From assembly GCA_035651635.1 (NCBI GenBank), contig DASRFK010000011.1, positions 1-64,000 of the forward strand: a DNA stretch of 64,000 nt. Reading direction: 5' to 3'. Under the pieces are notes generated by a model. That model saw only the letters and a list, made by a program, of their open reading frames with translations. It was not told the DNA's origin and did not search any database. Made by a program: the position numbers and the translations under genes. This document shows, piece by piece, positions 35,238 to 43,775 of the stretch. The stretch's first letter is position 1; every line of letters begins with the position of its first letter. This stretch comes from JANXQE01 sp035651635. GTDB taxonomy: Bacteria; Verrucomicrobiota; Verrucomicrobiia; Limisphaerales; UBA8199.

Positions 35238-35885
35238 GTGGCTAATGAACCTGCGCCAAATGAATCGCCCGCCCCTCAGAAGTTTCGCTTCGTGGGGAGA
35301 GCCTTATGTCTCGATCTGTGCAACACGATGGGAGGCAAGCGAGAGGGCATTGCGCGAGAGAAACTGCATTCCTATTTCGATTTCTTGACCTGGTGTGAGC
35401 AAGCTGGACTGATCTCGGCGGCCCAGGCAGTCGCTTTGAAAGAAAGATCTGAAGAGGTTCCCAAGGACGCGTTGGGTGTTTTGAAGCGGGTGCTTGAATT
35501 GAGAGAGGCTATCTATCGGGTGTTCTTTGGCCTGTTTAACGGACAAAAACCGAGGCCTGACGATCTGGCAATCATAAATGCAGAGTTGGCACATACGTTG
35601 GGTGGTATGAGAATCAGCCCGAACAGTGAAAGGGATGGGTTCAGTTGGAGTTGGTCGGCGGAGCTACTGCAACTGGATTACCCATTGGGGCCGCTGGCAC
35701 ATTCCGCCGCGAGTTTGCTGGTTTCGCACGATTGCTGCGCCCATGTGCGCCAGTGTCGGGCAGACAATTGCGGCTGGCTTTTCCTCGATTCGAGCAAGAA
35801 CCACAGCCGCTGCTGGTGCGACATGCGCGATTGCGGGAACCGGGCGAAAGTCCGGCGGCACCGCGCGAAGCGCCACGGCGGATGA
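35238..35885 (+). CDS. ABATE-domain / CGNR zinc-finger protein
   Basis: The 215-residue protein has an N-terminal ABATE domain (about 15-130, with LCLDLCNTMGGKREGI and VLELREAIYRVFFGL). A C-terminal CGNR zinc finger reads CRADNCGWLFLDSSKNHSR and WCDMRDCGNRAKVRRHRAK, with four cysteines and the eponymous CGNR. This pair of domains marks putative stress-response transcription factors, so DNA binding is likely but the target is unknown. The start is a GTG at 35238 without a strong ribosome site. It interrupts the nrnA-truB order and has a lower GC content than the surrounding operon. Confidence 0.9.
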   Translation: MANEPAPNESPAPQKFRFVGRALCLDLCNTMGGKREGIAREKLHSYFDFLTWCEQAGLISAAQAVALKERSEEVPKDALGVLKRVLELREAIYRVFFGLFNGQKPRPDDLAIINAELAHTLGGMRISPNSERDGFSWSWSAELLQLDYPLGPLAHSAASLLVSHDCCAHVRQCRADNCGWLFLDSSKNHSRCWCDMRDCGNRAKVRRHRAKRHGG

Positions 35886-35986
35886 CGGGTCGGAAACCTC
35901 AGAAAAGGCGGGCTGAGCCACGAAAAGCTGGCGCACCACGGTGGGAACGGCCTAATTTGTTGTGAGAGATACGTACCTGAAGGATC

Positions 35987-36703
35987 ATGATACAAGAGTT
36001 CACTGCGTCGGATGGCGCGATTTTAATCGACAAACCGGCTGGGCCGACGTCGCACGACGTGGTCGATGCGATCCGGCGGCAGTTCAATATCAAGAAGGTT
36101 GGCCATTGCGGCACACTGGATCCGAATGCGACTGGCTTGCTCATTATCGTGCTCGGACGTGGAACCAAACTGTCCGAGAAACTCATGTCCGATGACAAGG
36201 TGTACGCAGGGACAGTCAAGTTTGGAGAAGCCACGGCGAGTTACGATGCGGATGGCGAATTGCTCTCGTCGCTGCCAGTCCCGCCTTTAACACTGGACGA
36301 GCTAAACCAGGTGGCAGCGGAGTTTGTGGGCGACCAGATGCAAACCCCGCCGATGGTCTCGGCTGTAAAGATCGGTGGCGTCCCTCTGTATAAACTCGCG
36401 CGGAAAGGAGTCGAAGTCGCGCGCGAGGCGCGGCTGATCCATATTTACCGATTCCGTTTCAGCTCGTATGAAGAGCCGATTGGGGCCTTCGAGCTGGCTT
36501 GCACCAAAGGAACCTATGTGCGCAGCGTAGCCCATGAAATGGGCCAGAAGCTTGGTTGCGGCGCGCATCTGGCGACGTTGCGCCGAGTGCGTTCGGGGAA
36601 GTTTGACGTCGCTCGGGCGACAGAATTTGAGGAAGTCCTGAAGCTCTCCAGCCGTGAGTTGGAGAAGCTGATTATCCCGTTCTTGAAACTCTCAGGTGCC
36701 TAG
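35987..36703 (+). CDS. truB: tRNA pseudouridine-55 synthase
   Basis: The 238-residue enzyme isomerises U55 in the T-loop of tRNAs. It has the N-terminal ILIDKPAGPTSHDVVDAIRR, catalytic Asp45 in GHCGTLDPNATGLL, KVYAGTVKFGEATASYDADG and CTKGTYVRSVAHEMG, which are all family landmarks. The C-terminal PUA domain is absent, so it is the shorter form. It resumes the translation operon after the 1.2-kb insert and is followed by ribF. Confidence 0.96.
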   Translation: MIQEFTASDGAILIDKPAGPTSHDVVDAIRRQFNIKKVGHCGTLDPNATGLLIIVLGRGTKLSEKLMSDDKVYAGTVKFGEATASYDADGELLSSLPVPPLTLDELNQVAAEFVGDQMQTPPMVSAVKIGGVPLYKLARKGVEVAREARLIHIYRFRFSSYEEPIGAFELACTKGTYVRSVAHEMGQKLGCGAHLATLRRVRSGKFDVARATEFEEVLKLSSRELEKLIIPFLKLSGA

Positions 36704-36726
36704 CCCGGGCGCGAAGCGGCCTACCT

Positions 36727-36814
36727 ATGAAGTTCCCCAGAGATTCAGGGCGACCACAGATGGGAATCGCCCATGAACTTCCCCCCGATTCAAGGCGACC
36801 ACAGATGGGAAATC
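36727..36814. repeat. Imperfect tandem duplication of about 44 bases
   Basis: Two units, starting at 36727 (ATGAAGTTCCCCAGAGATTC) and 36773 (ATGAACTTCCCCCCGATTC), each end in GGCGACCACAGATGGGAA. The gap between truB and ribF therefore contains a recent small duplication. It creates a false upstream start for ribF. Confidence 0.7.
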
Positions 36815-36853
36815 CGAGATTTGCGGCTTTCAATTAACCGTGAGACGAGGCCG

Positions 36854-37777
36854 GTGAAAACAATTCAAGATCCGTCAGAAGTGCGTCAGACCGGGCGCCG
36901 AGTGTGTCTGGCGCTGGGTTTTTTCGATGGCGTACATCTCGGGCACCAACAAATCCTGCGCCAGACTACAACTGCTGCGCGCCAGCACGATGCGGTGGCC
37001 TTGATTGTCACCTTCGATCGGCATCCCAACACAGTGGTGGCGCCGAATCGAGCGCCGGCTCTGATTTATCCTTTGTCGCAGAAATTGCGCGTGATTGAAT
37101 CTCTCGGGGTGGACTTCACCCTGCTGCTTCATTTTGATAAATCTTTTAGCGAGCGCAGCGGGGAAGAGTTTGTTCGCAGCCTGGCGCTCGAGGCAGGTCC
37201 GATCCGAAGCGTGTGTGTGGGGGCCAATTTCGTTTTCGGGCATAAACGCAGCGGCAATGTCGAGCTACTGCGCAAGCTGGGAAACGAGCTGAATTTCAAC
37301 GTGCAGGCTCTGGCTGCCGTTTCCCTGGACGGAAAAGCCGTCAGCAGCACTCGCATTCGTGAGGCGATCAGCACCGGCAAACTCGATGCCGCCGGACAAA
37401 TGCTTGGCCGCGTCTATTCGCTGGTGGGAATGGTAATGGCCGGGGATAAAATGGGGCGGCAACTTGGTTTTCCCACAGCCAATCTCGAAGTGGGCGGTCT
37501 GGTGCTTCCACCAACTGGCGTTTATGCGGCTCAGGCCAGGACCGCGGGCAAGCTGCACCGGGCCGTCGTCAATATCGGTTCGCGCCCGACCCTGCAAAAT
37601 CCCACACCCGAACTTCGGGTCGAAGCGCACTTGCTCGGCTTTACAGGCGACCTTTATGGCCAGGAATTGGAGCTATTCTTCGTCGAAAAATTGCGTGACG
37701 AAGAAAAGTTCCCCTCCCTGGCGGCGCTGCGCGAGCAAATCGCGCGGGATATTTCGGAGGCTCAGCTTAGGTTCTAA
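36854..37777 (+). CDS. ribF: Bifunctional riboflavin kinase / FAD synthetase
   Basis: 307 residues from GTG 36854 (VKTIQDPSEV), with GAGACGAGG just upstream. This gives the usual RibF length, while an ATG at 36773 lies inside a tandem repeat. The N-terminal FAD synthetase part has ALGFFDGVHLGHQQIL (nucleotidyl-transfer motif) and SSTRIREAIS. The C-terminal flavokinase has GRQLGFPTANLEV and GVYAAQ, then NIGSRPTLQN. It turns riboflavin into FMN and FAD. It is the last gene of the nusA-ribF operon. Confidence 0.95.
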   Translation: MKTIQDPSEVRQTGRRVCLALGFFDGVHLGHQQILRQTTTAARQHDAVALIVTFDRHPNTVVAPNRAPALIYPLSQKLRVIESLGVDFTLLLHFDKSFSERSGEEFVRSLALEAGPIRSVCVGANFVFGHKRSGNVELLRKLGNELNFNVQALAAVSLDGKAVSSTRIREAISTGKLDAAGQMLGRVYSLVGMVMAGDKMGRQLGFPTANLEVGGLVLPPTGVYAAQARTAGKLHRAVVNIGSRPTLQNPTPELRVEAHLLGFTGDLYGQELELFFVEKLRDEEKFPSLAALREQIARDISEAQLRF

Positions 37778-37845
37778 AACCTCCCGCCTGTTTTGAACGC
37801 ATTTTCTGGTTTTTCTGTCCATCGGTCTATAAGATTGGAAGACTG

Positions 37846-38835
37846 ATGAATACAGGAATCAGCGCGATTAATGAGGCGGTGCAAGGGGCCGGAGCATTCG
37901 TGCGGCCCCTGTTTGCAGAATTGGCCAAAGTCATTGTTGGCCAAACGTACTTAGTCGAGCGGCTGGCGATCGGCTTGCTCGCGAACGGGCATGTTTTGCT
38001 CGAAGGTGTGCCGGGGCTGGCCAAAACGCTTTCGGTAAAGTCATTGGCCAATTGTCTCAACGTTAAATTTTCACGGCTGCAATTCACCCCGGACATGTTG
38101 CCGGCGGACGTGATTGGCACGCAGATATACAACCCTCAGTCGGGCGCGTTTACCACGCGCAAAGGACCTGTCTTCGCCAACCTGGTTCTGGCCGATGAAA
38201 TCAATCGGGCTCCAGCCAAAGTCCAGAGCGCCCTGCTCGAAGCGATGCAGGAACGACAGGTCACCATTGGTGAGCAGACTTTCCGGCTGGAAGAGCCATT
38301 CCTGGTTTTGGCGACTCAGAATCCGATCGAACAGGAAGGGACTTACCCGCTGCCTGAGGCTCAGGTCGATCGTTTCATGCTCAAGCTCCGGATTGGGTAT
38401 CCGCAAAAAGCCGAGGAACGCCAAATTCTGGACCTGATGGCTCGCACTTCGGGAACGCCCGAAGCCCGACCGGTGGTGGAACCGGCGGACATCCTCAAAG
38501 CCCGCCAGGTCATCAACGACATCTATGTCGATGACAAGGTGAAAGACTACATCGTCGATTTGGTTTGCGCGACGCGCGATCCTGAATCCTATAAGATCCA
38601 GGTAAAAGAATTCATTCAGCTCGGCGCTTCTCCGCGTGCTACGATTTCGTTGACCCTGGCAGCTAAAGCTTATGCCTTCCTGCGCGGCCGCGGCTACGTC
38701 ACCCCTCAAGATGTGAAGAGCATCGGGATGGACGTCCTGCGCCACCGCGTGGCCATCACCTATGAGGCCGAGGCCGAGGAAAAAACGAGCGAGACGGTGA
38801 TTCAGAAAATTTTCGACGAACTGCCCGTTCCTTAA
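37846..38835 (+). CDS. MoxR-family AAA+ ATPase
   Basis: A 329-residue AAA_3 protein: Walker A GVPGLAKTLS (54-63), Walker B LADEINRAPAKVQSALLEAM and sensor region LVLATQNPIEQEGTYPLPEAQVDRF. The C-terminal lid domain (about 235-325) is also present. MoxR proteins act as chaperones that insert metals or activate von Willebrand A-domain proteins. It heads a row of DUF58, DUF4381 and two VWA genes, a standard MoxR/Bat operon. The start ATG 37846 follows GGAAG. Confidence 0.94.
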   Translation: MNTGISAINEAVQGAGAFVRPLFAELAKVIVGQTYLVERLAIGLLANGHVLLEGVPGLAKTLSVKSLANCLNVKFSRLQFTPDMLPADVIGTQIYNPQSGAFTTRKGPVFANLVLADEINRAPAKVQSALLEAMQERQVTIGEQTFRLEEPFLVLATQNPIEQEGTYPLPEAQVDRFMLKLRIGYPQKAEERQILDLMARTSGTPEARPVVEPADILKARQVINDIYVDDKVKDYIVDLVCATRDPESYKIQVKEFIQLGASPRATISLTLAAKAYAFLRGRGYVTPQDVKSIGMDVLRHRVAITYEAEAEEKTSETVIQKIFDELPVP

Positions 38836-38836
38836 G

Positions 38837-38967
38837 TGCGGAGTGCGGAAGGCGGAGTGCAGAATGTCCAAAGGAGCCCAGTGAAATTTCGATGAACGAG
38901 GCATTCAATACTCATCCAGTTGGCTCATTCCGCATTCCGGACTCCGCTCTTGTCACTCGCCCCTCAT
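38837..38967. repeat. Intergenic inverted 'GTGCGGA' repeat
   Basis: The 146-base gap between moxR and the DUF58 gene contains GTGCGGAGTGCGGAAGGCGG on one side and CATTCCGCATTCCGGACTCC on the other, mirror-related. A similar motif (CACTCCGCATTTCGCATTCC) sits at 40628-40650, before the batA-like gene. No gene is present. Confidence 0.6.
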
Positions 38968-38981
38968 CACTCGCCACTTAA

Positions 38982-39935
38982 ATGATTCCTCGCGAGATTC
39001 TTAAAAAAATTCGCCAGATCGAGATCCGGACCAACCGGCTGGTCACCGAAAGCCTGGCCGGTCAGTACCACAGCGTCTTTAAGGGGCAAGGGATGAACTT
39101 TGAGGAGGTTCGAGAGTACCAACCGGGCGACGAAGTCCGCTCGATCGATTGGAATGTGACCGCGCGGATGAATCATCCGTTCATCAAGAAGTTTGTCGAG
39201 GAACGCGAGCTGACGCTGATGCTCACCGTGGACGTCAGCGCCTCGGGATTATTCGGTTCGCGCGATCAATCCAAACGGGAGTTGGCAGCCGAAATTGCCT
39301 CGGTGCTGGCCTTCTCCGCAATCCGCAACAACGACAAAGTAGGCCTGATCCTGTTCAGTGACGAGATCGAGAAGTTCATTCCGCCGCGCAAAGGACGGCG
39401 GCACGTATTGCGCGTGATTCGAGAGGTATTGTTTTTCGAGCCGGAGGGCCGGGGCACCAACCTGGATGGCGCCCTTGAGTTCCTGCTGCGCGTTACCCCC
39501 CACAAAGCGATTGCGGTGGTGATCTCCGATTTTTTGGGCGGTCCGGCCAGTTCGGCAAGGCCGGGGCGCAAAAGCCGCCCATCGATGATGTTGTTGGAAT
39601 CGCTGGCGCAAGCCTCCCAACCCATGCTGCGCCACGCCAACCGCCGGCATGACGTCGTAGCCGTTCACATCACCGATCCCTACGAATTGCAATTGCCAGC
39701 CCTCGGGCGCCTCGTTTTGCAAGATGCGGAAACCGGCGAGATCGTCGAAGTTAATACCGGGGATGAACGGAACCGAGATTCTTTTGCGAAACGACAGGCA
39801 AAAGCGCAACAGGATTTGGCCCGCTTGTTTCGCTCGGCCGGGATTGATGCGATCCAGTTGCGCACGGATCAGCCGTACGCAGCCGAGCTCGGGCGGTTTT
39901 TTGAAAAACGCGAAAAACGGCGACTGCGCGGCTAG
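38982..39935 (+). CDS. DUF58 domain protein of the Bat operon
   Basis: A 317-residue cytoplasmic protein. It has an N-terminal stretch VTESLAGQYHSVFKGQGMNF, then EVREYQPGDEVRSIDWNVTAR, the DUF58 hallmark. A VWA-like fold follows with a VDVSASGLFGS metal-site-like motif, VISDFLGG, and a basic end KREKRRLRG. Members act with MoxR ATPases and VWA membrane proteins; the exact role is unresolved. It lies between moxR and the DUF4381 gene and is 8 bases from the latter. Confidence 0.93.
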   Translation: MIPREILKKIRQIEIRTNRLVTESLAGQYHSVFKGQGMNFEEVREYQPGDEVRSIDWNVTARMNHPFIKKFVEERELTLMLTVDVSASGLFGSRDQSKRELAAEIASVLAFSAIRNNDKVGLILFSDEIEKFIPPRKGRRHVLRVIREVLFFEPEGRGTNLDGALEFLLRVTPHKAIAVVISDFLGGPASSARPGRKSRPSMMLLESLAQASQPMLRHANRRHDVVAVHITDPYELQLPALGRLVLQDAETGEIVEVNTGDERNRDSFAKRQAKAQQDLARLFRSAGIDAIQLRTDQPYAAELGRFFEKREKRRLRG

Positions 39936-39943
39936 AGAATACG

Positions 39944-40555
39944 ATGGTTAAGAGTTCGACCAACGCAATTGCGACCGCCGCCGGCACAAGCACCAACGCG
40001 CTGCGCGACATAAAGCCACCGGTCGAAATTCCCAGCGGCTGGGCATGGGTCCTTTGGTTGTTCGGAGCGCTGGCCCTGGCGGCGCTCGGTCTCTGGCTCT
40101 GGAAATACTGGAAAGCCCAACGAGCCCGGGTCCTCATTACACCACCGGTTCCAGCCCACCTCCGAGCGAAACAAAGACTTGCCGACGCCCTCGCGCTGAT
40201 TGGCCAGCCAAAGGAATTCTGCATTGCGGTTTCGGATACGCTGCGTTGGTACCTGGAAGAGCGGTTTGACTTTCGGGCGCCGGAACGCACCACCGAGGAA
40301 TTCCTAAACGAATTGAGGGCGACCACACTGCTGACGCCCGACCAGAAAGAAAGCCTGGTTGATTTTCTCAATCGTTGCGACCTGGTGAAGTTCGCGAAAT
40401 ACGAACCGCGCGAACCCGAGCTGCGCGATTTGCACGCCTCAGCGGTTCGGCTGGTGGAAGAAACCGAGCCGATAGCCGGGACCGAGATGGCTCAACAACC
40501 GGGCTCTTCAGGAAGTGATACCCGATCACCGGCCTTACAATCGGTCAACAAATGA
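39944..40555 (+). CDS. DUF4381-like single-pass membrane protein
   Basis: The 203-residue protein has an N-terminal segment to about residue 29, one membrane helix (about 30-54, GWAWVLWLFGALALAALGLW) and a cytoplasmic domain with AVSDTLRWYLEERFDFRAPERTTEEFL. That domain is the DUF4381 core often found between DUF58 and BatA genes. The last about 30 residues are low-complexity. It is presumed to be a structural part of the Bat complex. The start ATG lies 8 bases after the DUF58 stop. Confidence 0.85.
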   Translation: MVKSSTNAIATAAGTSTNALRDIKPPVEIPSGWAWVLWLFGALALAALGLWLWKYWKAQRARVLITPPVPAHLRAKQRLADALALIGQPKEFCIAVSDTLRWYLEERFDFRAPERTTEEFLNELRATTLLTPDQKESLVDFLNRCDLVKFAKYEPREPELRDLHASAVRLVEETEPIAGTEMAQQPGSSGSDTRSPALQSVNK

Positions 40556-40655
40556 ACGTCTCAATTCCGCACCCGATGGTTCGCGCCTTGCCGCACCGTA
40601 ACAAAGCGAAGGAGGGTCCGCACTCCCCACTCCGCATTTCGCATTCCGCACTCAA

Positions 40656-41654
40656 ATGACTTTCGCCCATCCATGGTTGTTATTGCTGCTGTTGCTGCTG
40701 CCGCTGGTGGCGTGGCTCAAGGGCAAACGTGGCCAACCGCCGGCCTTTGTCTATTCTTCAATCCAGCTCGTGCGTGGGCTCCTCAGCGTTACGCGAACCC
40801 GCTCGGGATCCTTTCTCTGGGCGCTGCGCTGGGCCGCTTTGGCGTTGTTGATCGTCGCGCTGGCCCAGCCGCGGCTGACCAAAAGTGAAACCAAAGTCAC
40901 CGCCAGCGGCGTCGATATCGTGGTGGCGCTCGATCTTTCGGGCAGTATGATCTCCGAAGATTTCGTCCTGCGCGATCAGCGAGTGAACCGGTTCAACATG
41001 GCGCGAGCGGTGTTAAAAGGGTTTATCGATCAGCGTCCGAATGACCGCATCGGCCTGGTGGTGTTTGCGACGGACCCTTACATCGCGACGCCACTGACAC
41101 TGGACCACGATTTTTTAGTCCAAAACCTGGAACGGTTGCAGATTGGCGCCATCGATGAAAATCGCACCGCCATCGGTTCGGCTCTGGCCACGGCCGTAAA
41201 TCGACTACGCGAGCTCAAGGCCAAGAGCAAAATTGTCATCCTCATGACGGACGGCCAGAACAATTCCGGCAAGATCGCCCCACTCACCGCCGCCGAGGCG
41301 GCCCAGGCTCTGGGCGTGAAAGTCTACACGATTGGTGTGGGCAAGCGCGGGATGGCCCCGATGCCGGTATTTTTCGGCGGACAACGGGTCGGCGAACGCA
41401 TGGAACCAGTGGATATCGATGAAGACACGCTGAAAAAAATCGCCGATCTGACCGGGGGCAAATATTATCGGGCAGACAACACCGAACGCTTCCAGGCCAT
41501 CTACGCCGAAATCGACAAGCTGGAAAAGACCGAGAAGGAAGTAAGGAAATATTCCCACCATCGAGAATTGTTCGGCTGGGCGATCACGCCTGGGCTGGGG
41601 CTGGTTTTGCTGGAAACCTTGTTGCGAAATACCTTGTTCAGGAGATTGCCATAG
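40656..41654 (+). CDS. batA: BatA-like VWA membrane protein
   Basis: The 332-residue protein has two N-terminal membrane helices (about 5-20 and 52-70, the second ending RWAALALLIVALAQPRL). A VWA domain follows with an intact MIDAS: Asp93-x-Ser95-x-Ser97 in VALDLSGSM, a conserved Thr region and Asp in ILMTDGQNN. A C-terminal helix lies at about 305-325 (GWAITPGLGLVLLETLL). The VWA domain faces the periplasm or the outside of the membrane and binds protein partners through a metal ion. It is encoded 22 bases upstream of the BatB/BatC fusion. Confidence 0.93.
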   Translation: MTFAHPWLLLLLLLLPLVAWLKGKRGQPPAFVYSSIQLVRGLLSVTRTRSGSFLWALRWAALALLIVALAQPRLTKSETKVTASGVDIVVALDLSGSMISEDFVLRDQRVNRFNMARAVLKGFIDQRPNDRIGLVVFATDPYIATPLTLDHDFLVQNLERLQIGAIDENRTAIGSALATAVNRLRELKAKSKIVILMTDGQNNSGKIAPLTAAEAAQALGVKVYTIGVGKRGMAPMPVFFGGQRVGERMEPVDIDEDTLKKIADLTGGKYYRADNTERFQAIYAEIDKLEKTEKEVRKYSHHRELFGWAITPGLGLVLLETLLRNTLFRRLP

Positions 41655-41676
41655 TGGTGGTCATGAACTCTTAGCC

Positions 41677-43611
41677 ATGCAATTTGCGGACCGAAACATC
41701 CTTGCGCTGCTGCTGGTTTTTCCTCCGGCATTGATTGCCTTCTATTGGTGGTCCTGGCGCAAGCGCCAGGTGTTGATGACACAGTTCATTCAGGCGCGGC
41801 TATTGCCGGGACTGGTCGCAGGCATTTCAACCACGCGCCAAAAGCTCAAGCTGGCGTGCCTGGTCTTAAGCATCGTTTGCTTAATCGTGGCCCTGGCTCG
41901 GCCGCAGTGGGGCTTTACCTGGGAGGAAGTCAAAGTGCGCGGCGTCGATATCGTCGTGGCCATTGATACGTCCAAAAGCATGCTGGCGGCGGACATCGCG
42001 CCGAATCGCTTGGAACGGGCCAAACTCGCCGCCCTCGACCTGATGCAATTGGCCAAAGCGGATCGGCTCGGTCTAGTGGCGTTTGCGGGCAGTGCGTTCC
42101 TCCAATGCCCGCTGACGATCGACGACACCGCTTTTCGCCAAAGTGTCGAAGCGCTGAACGTGAACATCATTCCCGAGGGCGGCACCGCGCTCGGTGAAGC
42201 GATCGACACGGCGCAGACCGCGTTTAAGGAGGGTGATAATCACCGGATTTTAATCCTGATGAGCGACGGAGAAGACCAGGATACCGGGGCGCTCGAAGCG
42301 GCCCGAAAGGCCGGTGAGGCGGGGATGCGCATTTACACGATCGGCATTGGGACCGCCGAAGGGGAATTGCTGCCCATCAAGGACGCGCAGGGACATGATG
42401 ATTACATCCGCGACGAACAGGGCAACGTAGTCAAATCTCACTTGAACGAACGCTTGTTGCAGCAAATCGCCAGCGCCACTCCCGAGGGTTTTTATCTTCC
42501 ACTGCGCGGAGCCAAGACCATGGATACGCTGTATGCCGAAGGTTTGGCCAAGCTGCCAAAATCGGAGCATCAACAGAAGCTGGTGAAGAATTATGAAGAG
42601 CGTTATTATTGGCCGTTGGGGTTTGCGATCTTACTGCTCATTATTGAGATGTTAATTCCGGAACGCAAACGCGAGCCAAAACCGGCTCCGTCCGCTGGCA
42701 CCGTGCGAGGAGCGTCCTGGCAAGCAGCGGCGGTGATCGCTTTGTTCGCGCTCGCTGTGCCGGCCGCCTTGGGCTCGCCTTCCAGTGCTTTGCGCGAGTA
42801 TAAGACCGGAAAGTACGACCAGGCGCTCAAGGAATATGAGAGGCTGCTGGAGAAAAACAGCGACGATCCGCGCCTGCATTTCAACGCGGGAACGGCTGCG
42901 TACCGGGATCAAAAGTTCGACGAAGCCGCCCGGCAGTTCAACGCCGCCATTGCGACTCCAGATCTGAAGCTGCAGGAGTTGGCTTACTACAATCGGGCAA
43001 ACGCGCAATATTGGCTGGGCGAGAAGAACTCCGATCCGAACAAGCGCACCGATGCCTGGCAGAAGGCGCTTCAGGATTACGAATCGAGTATGAAACTCAA
43101 CCCGCAGGACGCCGACGCCAAATTCAACCGCGATTTTGTGAAAAAGCGCCTCGAACAACTCAAAGAACAACAGCAGCAACAAAAGAATTCGCAGCAGAAC
43201 AAATCTGACCAGCAGCAAAACCAGGATCAAAACCAGCAGCAACAACAAAACGAGCAGTCCAAGCAGGATCAGAAGGATCAGCAGCAACAACAACAACAGC
43301 AGCAAGCCCAGGATAAGGGTCAGCAGAACCAGTCACAGCAGCAGAACGCTTCACAGCAAAACGAGCAAAAGAAGCAGGACCAACAACAGCAACAGGCCGC
43401 CCAGCAGAATCAGCAGCAGCAAAAACAGCAGCCCAGCCGGGCCGCCGAGGAACAGAAGAATCAGTCGGGAGAAACCAATCAGCAACAATATGCCGCCGGC
43501 GAAATGACCCCCGACCAGGCCCGGCAATTATTGGATTCACAAAAGGGGGACGAAAAAATGTTGCCGATCAAACCGGAAGGCGAACGGCGAAAGCGGCTCA
43601 AGGATTGGTAA
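41677..43611 (+). CDS. BatB-BatC-like fusion: VWA plus TPR with a Gln-rich tail
   Basis: The protein has 644 residues. The BatB half has membrane helices (about 8-25, 57-75 and 307-325) around a VWA domain with Asp97 in IDTSKSM. A second signal-like segment (about 346-366, ending VPAALG) starts a BatC half with TPR motifs (about 370-490). The region from about 490 to 610 is extremely Gln-rich, with short runs of Q alternating with N, K and D. The end is a charged KGDEKMLPIKPEGERRKRLKDW. In other bacteria BatB and BatC are separate genes. The tail is coded mainly by CAG and CAA. It probably holds partners at the periplasmic side. Confidence 0.92.
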   Translation: MQFADRNILALLLVFPPALIAFYWWSWRKRQVLMTQFIQARLLPGLVAGISTTRQKLKLACLVLSIVCLIVALARPQWGFTWEEVKVRGVDIVVAIDTSKSMLAADIAPNRLERAKLAALDLMQLAKADRLGLVAFAGSAFLQCPLTIDDTAFRQSVEALNVNIIPEGGTALGEAIDTAQTAFKEGDNHRILILMSDGEDQDTGALEAARKAGEAGMRIYTIGIGTAEGELLPIKDAQGHDDYIRDEQGNVVKSHLNERLLQQIASATPEGFYLPLRGAKTMDTLYAEGLAKLPKSEHQQKLVKNYEERYYWPLGFAILLLIIEMLIPERKREPKPAPSAGTVRGASWQAAAVIALFALAVPAALGSPSSALREYKTGKYDQALKEYERLLEKNSDDPRLHFNAGTAAYRDQKFDEAARQFNAAIATPDLKLQELAYYNRANAQYWLGEKNSDPNKRTDAWQKALQDYESSMKLNPQDADAKFNRDFVKKRLEQLKEQQQQQKNSQQNKSDQQQNQDQNQQQQQNEQSKQDQKDQQQQQQQQQAQDKGQQNQSQQQNASQQNEQKKQDQQQQQAAQQNQQQQKQQPSRAAEEQKNQSGETNQQQYAAGEMTPDQARQLLDSQKGDEKMLPIKPEGERRKRLKDW

Positions 43612-43621
43612 TCCGAAGGTT

Positions 43622-43733
43622 TTGGAGTGCGCCGCTTCGCGGCGCTTTTTTGATAGAAATACGTCGATCGCGACGAGTTTCGCGGGCCGCTGGTCAGTTC
43701 AAAAAGCGGTGCCGAGCACCGCACTCCAAAACG
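43622..43733. repeat. GGAGTGC-bounded inverted repeat containing an intrinsic terminator
   Basis: Outer arms TTTGGAGTGC (43622) and GCACTCCAAA (near 43733) bracket a stretch with two smaller hairpins. The first, at 43629-43651, is GCGCCGC-ttc-GCGGCGC followed by six T residues, a good Rho-independent terminator for the Bat operon. The element is shared with other TTTGGAGT repeats in the window. Confidence 0.75.
43629..43651 (+). terminator. Rho-independent terminator of the Bat operon
   Basis: A 7-bp GC stem with a 3-base loop is followed by T6, 17 bases after the BatB-BatC stop. On the minus strand it would have A-rich ends, so it works only for plus-strand transcription. Confidence 0.75.
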
Positions 43734-43775
43734 CTTCGCGAAATCTTGGCGCCTCTCGAACTTCCCAAGAGGTCT

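Noticed and set aside
43150..43480. CAG/CAA-rich run as a possible CRISPR or microsatellite
   Set aside because: There are no spacers or regular repeat units. It stays in frame and encodes the Gln-rich tail of the BatB-BatC fusion.
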